A stretch of DNA of 64,000 nucleotides from Clostridium septicum (GTDB lineage Bacteria; Bacillota; Clostridia; Clostridiales; Clostridiaceae). Positions 1 through 9,781 of the stretch are shown here, piece by piece. Position 1 is the first letter of the stretch. Every line of letters starts with the position of its first letter. The notes under the pieces were generated by a model that did no database searches, was not told the DNA's origin, and saw only the letters and a list, made by a program, of their open reading frames with translations. The stretch lies in assembly GCF_003606265.1 (NCBI RefSeq), contig NZ_CP023671.1, positions 2,418,001-2,482,000 of the forward strand, read 5' to 3'. The position numbers were made by a program, and so were the translations under genes.

Positions 1-1
1 T

Positions 2-967
2 CTTAAATTTGAGGCTGTTGTAGTAGGAGAAAAGTCTAAAACAGCAGTTGCGGTGACATATATAGACGGTATAGCACCTGAGGGATTAATAAATGAAGTA
101 AAAGAGAAAGTAAAAAATTTAGATATAAGATTTATATTAGACACAAATTATATTGAGGATGCTATTAAAAAACAAAAGAGCTTTTTTGATACAGTAGGTT
201 ATACAGAAAAACCAGATGAAGTGGCAGCAAAATTATTAGAGGGGAGAGTTGCTGTAATAGTAGATGGAACCCCATTTGTTATTACAGTACCATATTTTTT
301 CTTAGAAAATTTTCAAATGCCAGATGATTATTATGTAAATAGATATTATACAAATTTTAATCGTATATTGAGATGGGTAGCTTTTTTTATAGCAACATTA
401 CTTCCAGGTTTATATGTTGCTGTAATAACATATCATTTTTCAATGATTCCATCATTATTTATGTTTAGACTTGCTGTGTCTAGGGCAGGAGTCCCCTTTC
501 CTACATTTATAGAAGTAATAATAATGATGTTAGCATTTCAACTTATTAAAGAGGCCGGGCTTAGACTTCCACAACCTATTGGGGGAGCAATGAGTATAGT
601 TTCAGCACTTATACTAGGAGATGCAGCAGTTGGAGCTGGCATAGCATCTAGAATTACTATAATAATAGTGGCTTTAAGTACGCTTTGTTATTTTTTAATT
701 CCAAAGCTGTATGGAGCAGTTTCATTTTGGGCAATAATATTGGTAATATTTGCAGCTTTATTTGGTATTCCAGGATTTCTATGTGGAGCTTTATTATTAT
801 TAATGCAATTATCAGAGTTAGACACAGTAGGATATCCATTCTTATTTCCAATTGGAAGTGTAAATGAATATAAATTTAAAGATGTAGTATTAAGGGGAGA
901 ATTAAATAGGATATCTCAAAATATAATAGGAAGAGGTAAGACGGATGAAAGTAAAAAAAATAAGTAA
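2..967 (+). CDS. gerKA: GerA-family spore germination receptor subunit A (GerKA-like), 5' end outside window
   Basis: The frame is open from the first bases of the window, so this is the C-terminal part of a longer gene; GerA proteins are usually about 460-530 residues. The visible part begins in the soluble domain (motif TYIDGIAP) and continues into several hydrophobic segments from about residue 120 of the visible part. A PFPTFIE segment and a basic C-terminal tail follow, all typical of the GerA family. GerA subunits sit in the spore inner membrane and form nutrient receptors with B and C subunits. The stop overlaps the next gene, a GerC lipoprotein, by 23 bases, so the two are translationally coupled. 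The symbol gerKA is by family and gene order (A directly followed by C); another GerA paralogue is possible. Confidence 0.88.
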   Translation, partial: LKFEAVVVGEKSKTAVAVTYIDGIAPEGLINEVKEKVKNLDIRFILDTNYIEDAIKKQKSFFDTVGYTEKPDEVAAKLLEGRVAVIVDGTPFVITVPYFFLENFQMPDDYYVNRYYTNFNRILRWVAFFIATLLPGLYVAVITYHFSMIPSLFMFRLAVSRAGVPFPTFIEVIIMMLAFQLIKEAGLRLPQPIGGAMSIVSALILGDAAVGAGIASRITIIIVALSTLCYFLIPKLYGAVSFWAIILVIFAALFGIPGFLCGALLLLMQLSELDTVGYPFLFPIGSVNEYKFKDVVLRGELNRISQNIIGRGKTDESKKNK

Positions 968-2063
968 ATGCATTATAATGCTTTTGATTCCATTACTTCT
1001 TGGAGGTTGTTTTAGTTATCAGGATATAAATAAAGTTACATTTTCAACAAGTATTATTTTTGATATAGATGATTTTGGAAATTCAGTGGTGTATTTAGAT
1101 TGTATAAAGCCGTATAGAAGCACTAATGAAAGTTCAGATAAAGGAAGGCGCATAATTTATAAAGGTGTTGGTAAAACTTCATTAGAGGCTTTAAGGGATA
1201 TTAATTTAGCATCAAGTTTTGAATTGAATTATAGTCAAAATAGAGCATATATATTTACAGAAAAAGCCGCAAGAAATGGCATTAGAAAATATTTAGATTT
1301 AATAAATAATAATCAAGAGTTTCAAATTAAACCAAGTATATTTGTTTATTTTGGTGATATTAAGGATTTACTAAAAGTAACTTCAAGTGATGAGGAATAT
1401 CTAGGGTTATATTTGGAAGATTTAGTAAGTAAAAATAGAAAAAATCCTAGAAGTATGCAAATGAATATAAATGACTATTTAAGTACATCATTAATGGCTA
1501 ATAATACTAATGTAACAGGAACTATAGAAATAAGAGATGATGCTTTAGATAAGAAGATAGAAATATCAGGAGGATGTGTCTTTAAAGATGATGTTTTAGT
1601 AGAAAGAATAGATTCAAAAGATGCATTAAGTTATAACCTTTTAATGGATAATGTAAGAGGTGGAACATTAGAAATGACAAATCCAGAATCAGCAAAAGAT
1701 TTTATAACATTGGAAATATTACAAAGCAAGACTAGAAGTAGTCTTAAATATGAAGGGGAAAAATTAACTCTAATTAAAAATATTGAAATGAAAGTATCAC
1801 TTGGAGAAATTCAAGGAAAATTGAAAGTAGATGAAGAACTTTTAAATTATATAAAAAGTAAAAAACAACAAGAAATAAAAAAATACTTAGAAAATATATT
1901 TGAAAAATATAAGTCAAAAGATTTAGATGTATTTGATATCGAGAGATTATTAGAGGTAAATTATCCTAAAGAAGAAATAAAAGATTCTATGAAAATAACA
2001 AATTTAGAAGTTAATATAGATTTGACTATAGACGGAACAGAAGTAGTAAAAGATAGTTTATAA
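945..2063 (+). CDS. gerKC: Ger(x)C-family germination lipoprotein (GerKC-like)
   Basis: This 372-residue protein has a basic N-terminus, a hydrophobic stretch and the lipobox LLGGC, so it should be lipid-anchored at about residue 22. The body matches the Ger(x)C family in length and layout. GerC subunits are lipoproteins of the spore inner-membrane nutrient receptor and work with the A subunit encoded just upstream. The ATG lies inside the end of gerKA, a typical overlap for this operon. A hairpin terminator follows 40 bases after the stop. No B subunit gene lies in this window; in C. perfringens gerKB is encoded separately, so its absence is not a defect. Confidence 0.88.
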   Translation: MKVKKISKCIIMLLIPLLLGGCFSYQDINKVTFSTSIIFDIDDFGNSVVYLDCIKPYRSTNESSDKGRRIIYKGVGKTSLEALRDINLASSFELNYSQNRAYIFTEKAARNGIRKYLDLINNNQEFQIKPSIFVYFGDIKDLLKVTSSDEEYLGLYLEDLVSKNRKNPRSMQMNINDYLSTSLMANNTNVTGTIEIRDDALDKKIEISGGCVFKDDVLVERIDSKDALSYNLLMDNVRGGTLEMTNPESAKDFITLEILQSKTRSSLKYEGEKLTLIKNIEMKVSLGEIQGKLKVDEELLNYIKSKKQQEIKKYLENIFEKYKSKDLDVFDIERLLEVNYPKEEIKDSMKITNLEVNIDLTIDGTEVVKDSL

Positions 2064-2103
2064 AATAAAAAATATACTTAAAATTTATATTTATATAATG
2101 TGA

Positions 2104-2146
2104 AATAGTAGTAATTTATTATAGTAAATTACTACTATTTTTATTG
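2104..2146 (+). terminator. Terminator of the gerKA-gerKC operon
   Basis: A 15-bp perfect stem (AATAGTAGTAATTTA and its complement) with a short loop is followed by TTTTTATTG. Confidence 0.75.
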
Positions 2147-2217
2147 TTTAGTAATAACTCACTAATAGATTAAAGGAACATATTATAATATTATAGGAGG
2201 TATAAAAGGAGGTATGG

Positions 2218-3360
2218 ATGGATAATAAGAAAATAATGTCCATTATAAAAAGAGAAGAAGGCATTAAATTAGATTTTAAGCTGAAACTATCTCTTAATTG
2301 TGAAAGTGGAAAAAAAGAATTAGCAAAAGATATTTGTGCTATAGCTAATTCTAATGGTGGAAGAGGATATATTATAGTAGGAATACAAGATAAAACTAAA
2401 AAAATAGTTGGATTAAGAAATGAAGATTTATTTTCAGAAGAACAAGTACAACAAATTATATCTTCAAGATGCGAACCACCAATTCCTATTTCAGTAGATA
2501 TATATAATATTCAAGAAAAGAAAATTTGTATTATAACAATATATGATGGAGATCAAAAGCCTTATCAAATTAGAGAAACAGGATCCTTTTATATAAGAAG
2601 GGGTTCTACCACAGATACCATGAGAAAGCAAGAACTTGTTGCAGCATTTCAAGAGAGTCTTGATTTTTCAATTGAGACGTGTCCTATAATAAAAAGTAAT
2701 ATAGAATTTTTAAATATAGATATAGTTAGTAAATATTTTCAAAATAAAGGAATATATATAAGTAAAGACAATAAAAAATTTCTTTTAGAAAGCGCTGGAA
2801 TAACTTATATTGATAAGGAGAGTGGTGAAGAAAAATGTACTTTAGGAGGTCTTTTGGTATTTTCTGATAATAATAGTATTTGTATCCCTCAGAATATGAT
2901 TAGGATAATAGATAGAACTGATATATTTTCGGTAAACGTTATCCAGGGTAATCTTTTAGATATTATAGATAAATCAGAAGTTTTATTAAAAGAATTACTT
3001 CCAAGTAAATACCCTATAGAGGCAGTTGTCGAAGGTATTAAAAATGCAGTATTATATAGAGAATATTCAGCTATAAATAAAATAATAGAAGTAGTTATTT
3101 CATATAATAGTGTATTAATTATTAGTCCAGGTAAGATGATAGAAGAAAATATAAGAGGACAAAAAATTAATTATAATAAGAGAAATATGTGGATTTACGA
3201 AAAGCTTATGACCCTAGACAATAATAAACGACTTTTAAATAATGGAAAAGGATTTACAAGAATGAGAAATGCTTTTAAAGGAAAAGGCAAGGTTAAATTT
3301 ATTAATTCTAAAACAGATGATTCATTCAAAGTAATATTACCAGGAGTAAAGTTTTATTGA
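2218..3360 (+). CDS. AlbA_2 (Schlafen-like) putative DNA-binding protein
   Basis: This is a 380-residue soluble protein. Residues about 10-130 carry the AlbA_2 pattern: E-x-x-x-LDFK near the start, then ANSNGGRGYIIVGI, then YIRRGSTT. The rest resembles the C-terminal part of AlbA_2/ATP-dependent helicase-like regulators, with an EGIKNAVLYREY segment reminiscent of the GHKL-like end of that family. Such proteins are usually annotated as transcription regulators or nucleic-acid-binding proteins of unknown role. An AAAGGAGGT site lies just ahead of the ATG; an ATG four bases earlier is closed by a stop. The next gene starts within 20 bases, so the two are probably co-transcribed. The exact function is unknown. 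Confidence 0.75.
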   Translation: MDNKKIMSIIKREEGIKLDFKLKLSLNCESGKKELAKDICAIANSNGGRGYIIVGIQDKTKKIVGLRNEDLFSEEQVQQIISSRCEPPIPISVDIYNIQEKKICIITIYDGDQKPYQIRETGSFYIRRGSTTDTMRKQELVAAFQESLDFSIETCPIIKSNIEFLNIDIVSKYFQNKGIYISKDNKKFLLESAGITYIDKESGEEKCTLGGLLVFSDNNSICIPQNMIRIIDRTDIFSVNVIQGNLLDIIDKSEVLLKELLPSKYPIEAVVEGIKNAVLYREYSAINKIIEVVISYNSVLIISPGKMIEENIRGQKINYNKRNMWIYEKLMTLDNNKRLLNNGKGFTRMRNAFKGKGKVKFINSKTDDSFKVILPGVKFY

Positions 3361-3377
3361 AAAGGAGTGTGATCCCA

Positions 3378-3791
3378 ATGATACAAATATTTTGTGCAAG
3401 CAGAGGTTCAGGAAAAACAAAAAGATTAATAGAACTTGCAAATAATCATGTGAATAATTGTAAAGGTGATTCAGTTTATATTGATGATGATTCAAGACCA
3501 ATGAGATTACTAAAAAGAAGCATAAGATTTGTTACCACAAAGGATTTTGAAGTTGAAAATTGTAATAGTCTTTATGGATTGCTTTGTGGTCTTATTTCTC
3601 AAAATTATGATATAGAAAATATCTATATTGATGGCTTATCTAATATTGTTAATTGTACAATAACAGAATCAACACAACTTTTTGCACAGTTAAAAAATCT
3701 TGCCAATAAATTTAATTTAAATTTATATATAAATTTAAACTGTGATAATAAAGAGGAGTTGCCGGAATTTATAAGAGAATATGTTGCTTAA
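3378..3791 (+). CDS. Small P-loop ATPase-like protein of unknown function
   Basis: This 137-residue protein opens with MIQIFCASRGSGKTKR, a Walker A-type P-loop (SRGSGKT). A hydrophobic strand ending in YIDG could be a Walker B segment. I chose the ATG at 3378 because AAGGAG lies 10 bases upstream; a TTG overlapping the previous stop would add seven residues but has no ribosome binding site. It follows the AlbA_2 gene directly and precedes tyrS. No domain beyond the nucleotide-binding core is recognisable, so the function stays open. Confidence 0.65.
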   Translation: MIQIFCASRGSGKTKRLIELANNHVNNCKGDSVYIDDDSRPMRLLKRSIRFVTTKDFEVENCNSLYGLLCGLISQNYDIENIYIDGLSNIVNCTITESTQLFAQLKNLANKFNLNLYINLNCDNKEELPEFIREYVA

Positions 3792-3797
3792 ATAAGA

Positions 3798-3879
3798 TTC
3801 TATTATTTTAGAAAGGATTTAATTGAGAATTAAAAGAGGTATTTAATATTCTACTTTTAATTCTCAAAATAATAGTATT
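3798..3879. repeat. Long AT-rich inverted repeat between the P-loop gene and tyrS
   Basis: An inner 14-bp perfect stem (3823-3836 with 3854-3867) is nested in an outer near-perfect 13-bp stem (3798-3810 with 3867-3879). No clear T-run follows and no T-box motif is present, so this could be a weak terminator, a leader structure for tyrS or an mRNA processing site. Confidence 0.5.
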
Positions 3880-3989
3880 TAAAATACAAATGATTTGAAA
3901 AGCATTTCCATCTATATATGAATAAAGGTTGATTATATACTTCTTTATAGCTATACTATAAAGAGTAACTATTTTTAGGAGGTAAAGAG

Positions 3990-5210
3990 ATGGCTAGTGT
4001 TTTAGATGAGTTATTAGAACGTGGATACATAAAGCAATTTACTCATGAAGCAGAAACAAGAGAATTGCTAGAAAAGGAGAAAATAACTTTTTATATAGGC
4101 TTTGACCCAACAGCAGATAGTTTACATGTTGGACACTTTATAGCAATGATGTTTATGGCACATATGCAAAGAGCTGGTCATAGACCAATAGCATTACTTG
4201 GTGGTGGAACTGCTATGGTAGGAGATCCAAGTGGTAAAACTGATATGAGAAAAATGCTTACTAAGGAAGAAATTCAACATAATGTTGATTCAATAAAGAA
4301 GCAAATGGAAAGATTTATAGACTTTTCAGATGATAAGGCTATATTAGTAAATAATGCAGATTGGTTACTAGATTTAAATTATGTAGATTTCTTAAGAGAA
4401 GTTGGAGTACATTTTTCAGTAAATAGAATGCTTTCAGCTGAATGTTTTAAGCAAAGATTAGAAAAGGGACTTTCATTTTTAGAATTTAACTATATGTTAA
4501 TGCAAGGATATGATTTCTATGTATTAAATGATAAATATAACTGTAAAATGGAATTAGGTGGAGATGATCAATGGTCTAACATGATTGCAGGAGTTGAGTT
4601 AGTTAGAAGAAAATCACAAACTCAAGCAATGGCTATGACTTGTTCATTATTAACTAATAGTCAAGGTCAAAAAATGGGGAAAACAGTTGGAGGAGCATTA
4701 TGGCTTGATCCAAATAAAGTATCGTCATTTGACTTTTATCAATACTGGAGAAATGTTGATGATGCAGATGTTGAAAAATGCTTATCATTATTAACATTTG
4801 TTCCAATGGATGAAGTTAAAAGATTATCAAATTTAGAAGGTGCAGCTATAAATGAGGCTAAGACAGTTCTTGCATATGAAGTAACTAAATTAGTCCATGG
4901 AGAAGAAGAGGCTACTAAAGCTAAAACAGCAGCAGAGGCATTATTTGCTGGTGGAGTAGATATGAGTAATGTACCAACAGTTAAATTAAGTAAAGATACA
5001 ATAGGAAAAACTATATTAGATATAATGGCTGAAAATAAAATAGTACCATCAAAGTCTGAAGGTAGAAGATTAATTCAACAAGGCGGATTATCATTAAATG
5101 GTGTTAAGGTTACAGAAATATCAAGAACTCTTAAAGAGTCAGATTTAGATGGTGGTTCAGCTTTAATCAAAAGAGGAAAGAAAAACTATAATAAAATAGT
5201 AATAGAGTAA
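3990..5210 (+). CDS. tyrS: Tyrosyl-tRNA synthetase
   Basis: This 406-residue class I aminoacyl-tRNA synthetase charges tRNA-Tyr in the cytoplasm. The HIGH-type motif appears as HVGH near residue 48 and the KMSKS-type motif as KMGKT near residue 230. A C-terminal S4-like RNA-binding segment ([16 protein letters not shown]) ends the protein. The length is normal for bacterial TyrS. The ATG is preceded by AGGAGG. Unlike leuS in this window there is no T-box before it; instead a large inverted repeat lies about 110 bases upstream. It ends in its own terminator. Confidence 0.96.
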   Translation: MASVLDELLERGYIKQFTHEAETRELLEKEKITFYIGFDPTADSLHVGHFIAMMFMAHMQRAGHRPIALLGGGTAMVGDPSGKTDMRKMLTKEEIQHNVDSIKKQMERFIDFSDDKAILVNNADWLLDLNYVDFLREVGVHFSVNRMLSAECFKQRLEKGLSFLEFNYMLMQGYDFYVLNDKYNCKMELGGDDQWSNMIAGVELVRRKSQTQAMAMTCSLLTNSQGQKMGKTVGGALWLDPNKVSSFDFYQYWRNVDDADVEKCLSLLTFVPMDEVKRLSNLEGAAINEAKTVLAYEVTKLVHGEEEATKAKTAAEALFAGGVDMSNVPTVKLSKDTIGKTILDIMAENKIVPSKSEGRRLIQQGGLSLNGVKVTEISRTLKESDLDGGSALIKRGKKNYNKIVIE

Positions 5211-5218
5211 TTTAAAAT

Positions 5219-5252
5219 AAAAATAGCTATTAAAATTCAATAGCTATTTTTA
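5219..5252 (+). terminator. Terminator of tyrS
   Basis: The stem AAATAGCTATT pairs with AATAGCTATTT and is followed by a T-rich tail, nine bases after the tyrS stop. Confidence 0.8.
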
Positions 5253-5449
5253 TTGTCGAAAATTAAAATAATATACTTTTTTAATTAGATTATTTGAGAA
5301 ATATATAAGTTATTTTTTTAGTAATTTGTCTCATTTTAAATAAGTTGACATAAATTAATAAATAAAATATAATTTATTGAAAACATTTTGAATTTTAAGT
5401 TTTCATACAATATTAGTGTAAGGTATGTATATGTAAGGGGGCAAAACAT

Positions 5450-6313
5450 ATGGGTGTAGTTTTAAAGAATGATGTAATTGTTATTAAGTCATTTAATAAC
5501 AATGTGGTTTTGGTTCATGATGATGGTAAAGAAAAAATACTATTTGACAAGGGCATAGGATTTGGTAAAAAACCAGGACAATACATTGCAAAAGGCAGTA
5601 GTATACAGAAAGTATTTATTATCTCACAAGAAGAAAATAAAAGGAATTTTAAAGAATTAATAAATCGTGTTGAAGATGATTTTATAGGTGTATTTGAGGA
5701 AGCTTTAAAAGAGATAGAGTTAGATTTAGATGAAGAATTGGATGAAAAAATACATATAGGATTAATTGAACACTTAACATTTGCAATAAAAAGATTAAAA
5801 AATAGCCAAGAAATACAAAACCCATTTTTAATAGAAGTTGAAACTTTATATAAGAAAGAATTCGAATTAGCTTGTAAGTTAGCGGAGAAAATTGGAAAAC
5901 ATGTTAATATAGGAATTCCATATGGAGAAATCGGCTTTATAGCATTGCATATACATTCAGCAAGAAATAATGGAAAACTATCTAATACAGTAAAATATGC
6001 ATTTTTAAGCAATAGCATAGTAGAGGAAGTAGAAGAAAGTTTAAATATAGAAATAGATAGGCAATCCTTAGATTATGCTAGATTCTTAACTCATATAAGA
6101 TTTACTATAGAAAGAATAATGAATAATAAGAGTATTCAAAATACATTGGTAGATGTAATACAAAAAAAATTTGAAGAATCATATAAAATATCTGAAAATG
6201 TAGCTGAAATTATATCAGAAGAATTAGATAAACCAGTATCAGAAGATGAGATTGCATATTTAGCTATGCATATAGAAAGATTTAAAATATCAATAGAAGC
6301 AAAAAGTAATTAG
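5450..6313 (+). CDS. glcT: GlcT-like PRD-containing transcription antiterminator
   Basis: This 287-residue protein has an N-terminal RNA-binding CAT domain (residues about 6-60, with GKGIGFGKK) followed by two PTS regulation domains containing conserved histidines (IGLIEHL, FIALHIHSA, ARFLTHIRF, LAMHIERF). BglG-family antiterminators bind RAT hairpins in PTS mRNAs and are controlled by PTS phosphorylation. The GKGIGFGKK, NPFLIEVETLY and GEIGFIALHIHSA strings point to the GlcT branch, which controls glucose PTS genes. No ptsG-type gene is adjacent, so the target should lie elsewhere; the EIICB gene at 31857 shows no clear RAT hairpin. The gene stands alone behind a strong ribosome binding site and ends in a shared terminator. 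Confidence 0.85.
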   Translation: MGVVLKNDVIVIKSFNNNVVLVHDDGKEKILFDKGIGFGKKPGQYIAKGSSIQKVFIISQEENKRNFKELINRVEDDFIGVFEEALKEIELDLDEELDEKIHIGLIEHLTFAIKRLKNSQEIQNPFLIEVETLYKKEFELACKLAEKIGKHVNIGIPYGEIGFIALHIHSARNNGKLSNTVKYAFLSNSIVEEVEESLNIEIDRQSLDYARFLTHIRFTIERIMNNKSIQNTLVDVIQKKFEESYKISENVAEIISEELDKPVSEDEIAYLAMHIERFKISIEAKSN

Positions 6314-6324
6314 TAATATATATA

Positions 6325-6354
6325 AAGGATGACTATTATAGCCATCCTTTTTTT
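6325..6354. terminator. Terminator between convergent glcT and the lipoprotein gene
   Basis: AAGGATG pairs with CATCCTT, with an inner CTA/TAG, followed by a run of T. The convergent gene ends within it. Confidence 0.8.
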
Positions 6355-7408
6355 AAGGAGTATATTGTTTATCAATTGAATAAACTATACCGTTTTTAAT
6401 ATTTATCCAGCAAAGTGTAGTTCTGGAAAAATAACTAGATGATTCTTTATTTATATAGTATTCAAACTCTTCCAAAGTTACAGGAAACTCTGTATTAGAT
6501 AAATTTCCTGGCTCTCTATCATATCCAAAAAATATTTTATCACATTCACATAAAGTAAATGATGTATTATCAGATAATTCATAAGTTTTAATACTAGGAG
6601 AATTATTTCTTATATAATATCTATTTAATACATAGGGACTTCCATCATCACGTGTAGGTAAATCTATACCATCAGCTAAAGCAGCATCTAAAGCTTCTTT
6701 ATCTATAAAGAATTCAGCTAAATCAATATCTATATAAGTTTTACCATTAGATTTATAAATACTTTTTATAGATCCAATTTCTTTATCAAAGATATTAGGT
6801 TTTACTGTTAAATTTAAATTGAAGGTTTTTCCATATTGTTCATTAAAACCTTGAAAATTAAATTCTCCAGGAGTTGAAGTATTAGCCAGAGCTCCATTCC
6901 AATTTATAGTTATAGGAATTTCTTCATTATTAATTAGTGTACTTACTTTTGTTGGTAATTCGTAGTTGTCCTCTTGATATACTATTGGTGAAAAAGTTAT
7001 AATTTCAAATTTTGATTGTATATCATTTAAAATTTGTTTCATGTTATCAACATCAGTATTATTATTTATAGCAAGTCTTATAATATAATAAGCATCATCT
7101 AAGCGATTAGCTTCAATATATTTATTTTTTATTTGTAAATATAAATCTTTATTATCTTTTGCCATAGAGATAGCTTTTTCATATGCTACCTTAGCGTCTG
7201 TAAATTTACCTTCTGATAAATATTTATTTCCTTCTTCTATTGTACTTTTAAGTTTATTTTCTTCCATTTTTTCTTCGACCTTAATATCTTCACTAACATC
7301 AGAAGATATTACAGTTTCTTTATCAACCCTACCACATGACACAAGAGTAGTAAATAATAGAATTACTAATAGAATTATTCCAGATTTTTTAGTTATAGAT
7401 TTTCTCAT
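6353..7408 (-). CDS. Lipoprotein with TPR-like region and Ig-like domain
   Basis: This 351-residue exported protein has a signal sequence with lipobox LVSC near residue 24. A charged region follows, then TPR-like helices (residues about 55-130, with YLSEGKFTDAKVAYEKAI). A segment near residues 165-205 has NWNGALANTSTPGEFNFQG, like bacterial group 4 Ig-like domains. I chose the ATG at 7408 because AAAGGGG lies at the right distance; the alternative six codons upstream has none. It lies 80 bases downstream of a histidine kinase gene on the same strand, so it may belong to that two-component operon. Its function is unknown; a surface-exposed binding role is likely. Confidence 0.72.
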   Translation of the reverse strand: MRKSITKKSGIILLVILLFTTLVSCGRVDKETVISSDVSEDIKVEEKMEENKLKSTIEEGNKYLSEGKFTDAKVAYEKAISMAKDNKDLYLQIKNKYIEANRLDDAYYIIRLAINNNTDVDNMKQILNDIQSKFEIITFSPIVYQEDNYELPTKVSTLINNEEIPITINWNGALANTSTPGEFNFQGFNEQYGKTFNLNLTVKPNIFDKEIGSIKSIYKSNGKTYIDIDLAEFFIDKEALDAALADGIDLPTRDDGSPYVLNRYYIRNNSPSIKTYELSDNTSFTLCECDKIFFGYDREPGNLSNTEFPVTLEEFEYYINKESSSYFSRTTLCWINIKNGIVYSIDKQYTP

Positions 7409-7490
7409 AATAATTACCCCTTTCAAGTTTATAATCCTATTATATGATGTGGATTTTTCTAAGTTTTACAAAGTTGTTTCCAAAATGTTT

Positions 7491-8915
7491 CTAAAGACAG
7501 GGAATTTTAATTTTTACTATTATTGTTTCTCCATTTTGTATAGAAATTTCACCAAAATGTTCTTTTATAATTTCATTGCATAAATATAGCCCTAAACCAC
7601 TACTTTGAAGTTCTTTAGATTTAGGAGATTTAACAAATGGATCAAAAATAGAATTATATATCTTATCAGGAATAGGAACAGCTTTATTTATTACTTCTAT
7701 ATAATAATAATTTTCTTTGATATATGAGTTAACTAATATATCATCAATACCTATAGAGTGTTTAATTGCATTGTCTAATATATTTATAAGTAATTCTCTG
7801 ATTTTATTTTGATGACCACTAATTGAACCAATTTCTAAATTATATAATATTTTTAAGTTATATTTTTCAGCTTTTATATTCATATCTTCACATATTTGTT
7901 TAATAAGTGGGTACATATCAATTTTATCTGGGGGCGATTGAACATTAGATATTCCTTTAGATACATCTATTAAATCCAGTACAAGTAGATGTAATCTTTC
8001 GCTTTCGGAATATATTCTTTCTATAGCTCTTTTTTTAAATTCTTCATCATCTGTTATATTATCTTTAATCATTTCTGCATATCCACTGATGGAAGTAAGA
8101 GGAGTTTTTATTTCATGAGTTACATTATCAAAAAATTGTTTTCTACTTTTTTCTAGAGTAAAAACTTTATCCTTTTCTGCATTAATGGTAGAAATTTGTT
8201 CTTGTATTTTATCTTTCATCTTAATGAATTCTTGAGATAAAATAGCCACTTCATCAGTTCCTTTAGTAGAGATTGATATATCATAGTTACCATTACCAAT
8301 TTCTTTAACAGCAGATGTTAAAGAAGAAATTGGTTTAGTAGTTCTATTAGTTATAAAATAGCATAATAAAAAAATTATTATAAAAATAATAATTTCTATT
8401 AGAGTTAAAAAATTTGCTGTGTGTATATATTCAAAGTAAGAAGAATCATAGTTTTTTACAATAGTTAGAATTCCTAAATATCTATTATTAACATAAATAG
8501 GATAAGATAATATACCAAGCATTCCATATGATGTATATTTTAAATTTATAATGGCTTGCCCTGTACGGGCTATGGATATTCCATTTTCTATTTCTTCATA
8601 GATATTGATTATATTAGAAGAATAGGTATTTCCAGTCATATCTTGAATTTCTACTCTACATTCATAATTAAGAGAAATATATTTAATTAAATATTCAGAT
8701 TCCCTACGAAGCAAATCTTCTTTAAGTAAAGAGTCATCAATTGTTAATCTATATTTTATAGTTTCTCTAGTACTATTCATTAATTCACTTAGTGAAGAAT
8801 TAACACCTTTTTCTAAATTAGATATTAATACATTTCTAATAGATATATTTAAAACTATTCCAAGTATTATTAAGATAGATGAAATTCCTAATGTAATTTT
8901 AAATTTTATTTTCAT
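7491..8915 (-). CDS. Sensor histidine kinase
   Basis: This 474-residue membrane kinase has transmembrane segments at about residues 5-26 and 165-186 around an extracellular sensor of about 140 residues. A HAMP linker and a HisKA domain with phospho-acceptor H267 (VTHEIKTPLTS) follow. The HATPase_c domain includes an N-box (INILDNAIKHS) and the GLGLYLCNEI G-box. The start overlaps the stop of the upstream response regulator gene by 17 bases, so the two form a coupled two-component system. The signal it senses is not evident; the downstream lipoprotein could be a target or an accessory factor. Confidence 0.93.
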   Translation of the reverse strand: MKIKFKITLGISSILIILGIVLNISIRNVLISNLEKGVNSSLSELMNSTRETIKYRLTIDDSLLKEDLLRRESEYLIKYISLNYECRVEIQDMTGNTYSSNIINIYEEIENGISIARTGQAIINLKYTSYGMLGILSYPIYVNNRYLGILTIVKNYDSSYFEYIHTANFLTLIEIIIFIIIFLLCYFITNRTTKPISSLTSAVKEIGNGNYDISISTKGTDEVAILSQEFIKMKDKIQEQISTINAEKDKVFTLEKSRKQFFDNVTHEIKTPLTSISGYAEMIKDNITDDEEFKKRAIERIYSESERLHLLVLDLIDVSKGISNVQSPPDKIDMYPLIKQICEDMNIKAEKYNLKILYNLEIGSISGHQNKIRELLINILDNAIKHSIGIDDILVNSYIKENYYYIEVINKAVPIPDKIYNSIFDPFVKSPKSKELQSSGLGLYLCNEIIKEHFGEISIQNGETIIVKIKIPCL

Positions 8916-9603
8916 AGTAACTCCTTATGACATATCCAACGCCAAAAACAGTTTCTATAATAGATTTTTCAGTAGATACATCTAGTTTACTTCTTAAACG
9001 TCTAACATGTATATCTATAGTTCTAGTATCTCCTTCGTATGTGAATTCCCATACGTTATCTAAAAGTTCTTCTCTAGAGAATACTCTATTTCTATTTTGA
9101 GATAGAAACTCTAATAGTTCATATTCTTTAGGTTTAAGGGGAATTTCTATATCATCTTTTAAAACTAATCTACTATTATAATTAATTTTTATATGTGAAT
9201 TTAAATTAGTATATGAAATATCTGAGTTATTTTTATATTTTTCTACTCTTCTTAAAGCAATTTTTATTCTTGTTAAAACCTCTTTTATATGAAATGGTTT
9301 AGTTATATAATCGTCAGCTCCAAGTTCTAGACCTAAAACTTTATCAACTACGTCTGTTCTAGCAGTTAACATAATAATAGGAATACTATAAGATAGGTTA
9401 ATAAATTTACATAAATCAAAACCACTTTCATCAGGTAAATTTACATCTAATAAAGTAAGATCAGGGGTAAAAGACTCTAATAAATCTTTAGCTTCTTTAG
9501 CTGTAAAAGCACTTTTAATAATATAACCTTCTGTTTTTAAAGAGGTAGATAGTATATCGTTTATAAAAGTATCATCTTCAATTACAAGTATTTTATTATT
9601 CAT
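8899..9603 (-). CDS. OmpR/PhoB-family response regulator
   Basis: This 234-residue protein has a receiver domain with phospho-acceptor D53 (LTLLDVNLP), acidic residues at D10/D11 and the conserved KPF lysine. The C-terminal winged helix has TRTIDIHVRRLRSKL and VFGVGYVI. It is the partner of the overlapping sensor kinase. The ATG has GGAGG at good distance. It is divergent from the FliK-like gene across 178 bases, so promoters for both lie in that gap. Confidence 0.94.
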   Translation of the reverse strand: MNNKILVIEDDTFINDILSTSLKTEGYIIKSAFTAKEAKDLLESFTPDLTLLDVNLPDESGFDLCKFINLSYSIPIIMLTARTDVVDKVLGLELGADDYITKPFHIKEVLTRIKIALRRVEKYKNNSDISYTNLNSHIKINYNSRLVLKDDIEIPLKPKEYELLEFLSQNRNRVFSREELLDNVWEFTYEGDTRTIDIHVRRLRSKLDVSTEKSIIETVFGVGYVIRSYYENKI

Positions 9604-9781
9604 AAATAATCCTCCAAGTCAAAAAATAAGATATGAATATTTTAACATAATTTACATTAAATTGTATATTGTATATAAAAAATAATGCTTTAAATGTGAT
9701 TTATATAAACTTCTTAATTAATGGTATAAATTTACGATATTATAAATAATAAAGAAATTATAAGAAAGTAGGGGGACTAAT

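Noticed and set aside
3792..3989. T-box leader of tyrS
   Set aside because: The stretch is short, lacks the GGTACCGCG-type core and shows only a large inverted repeat.
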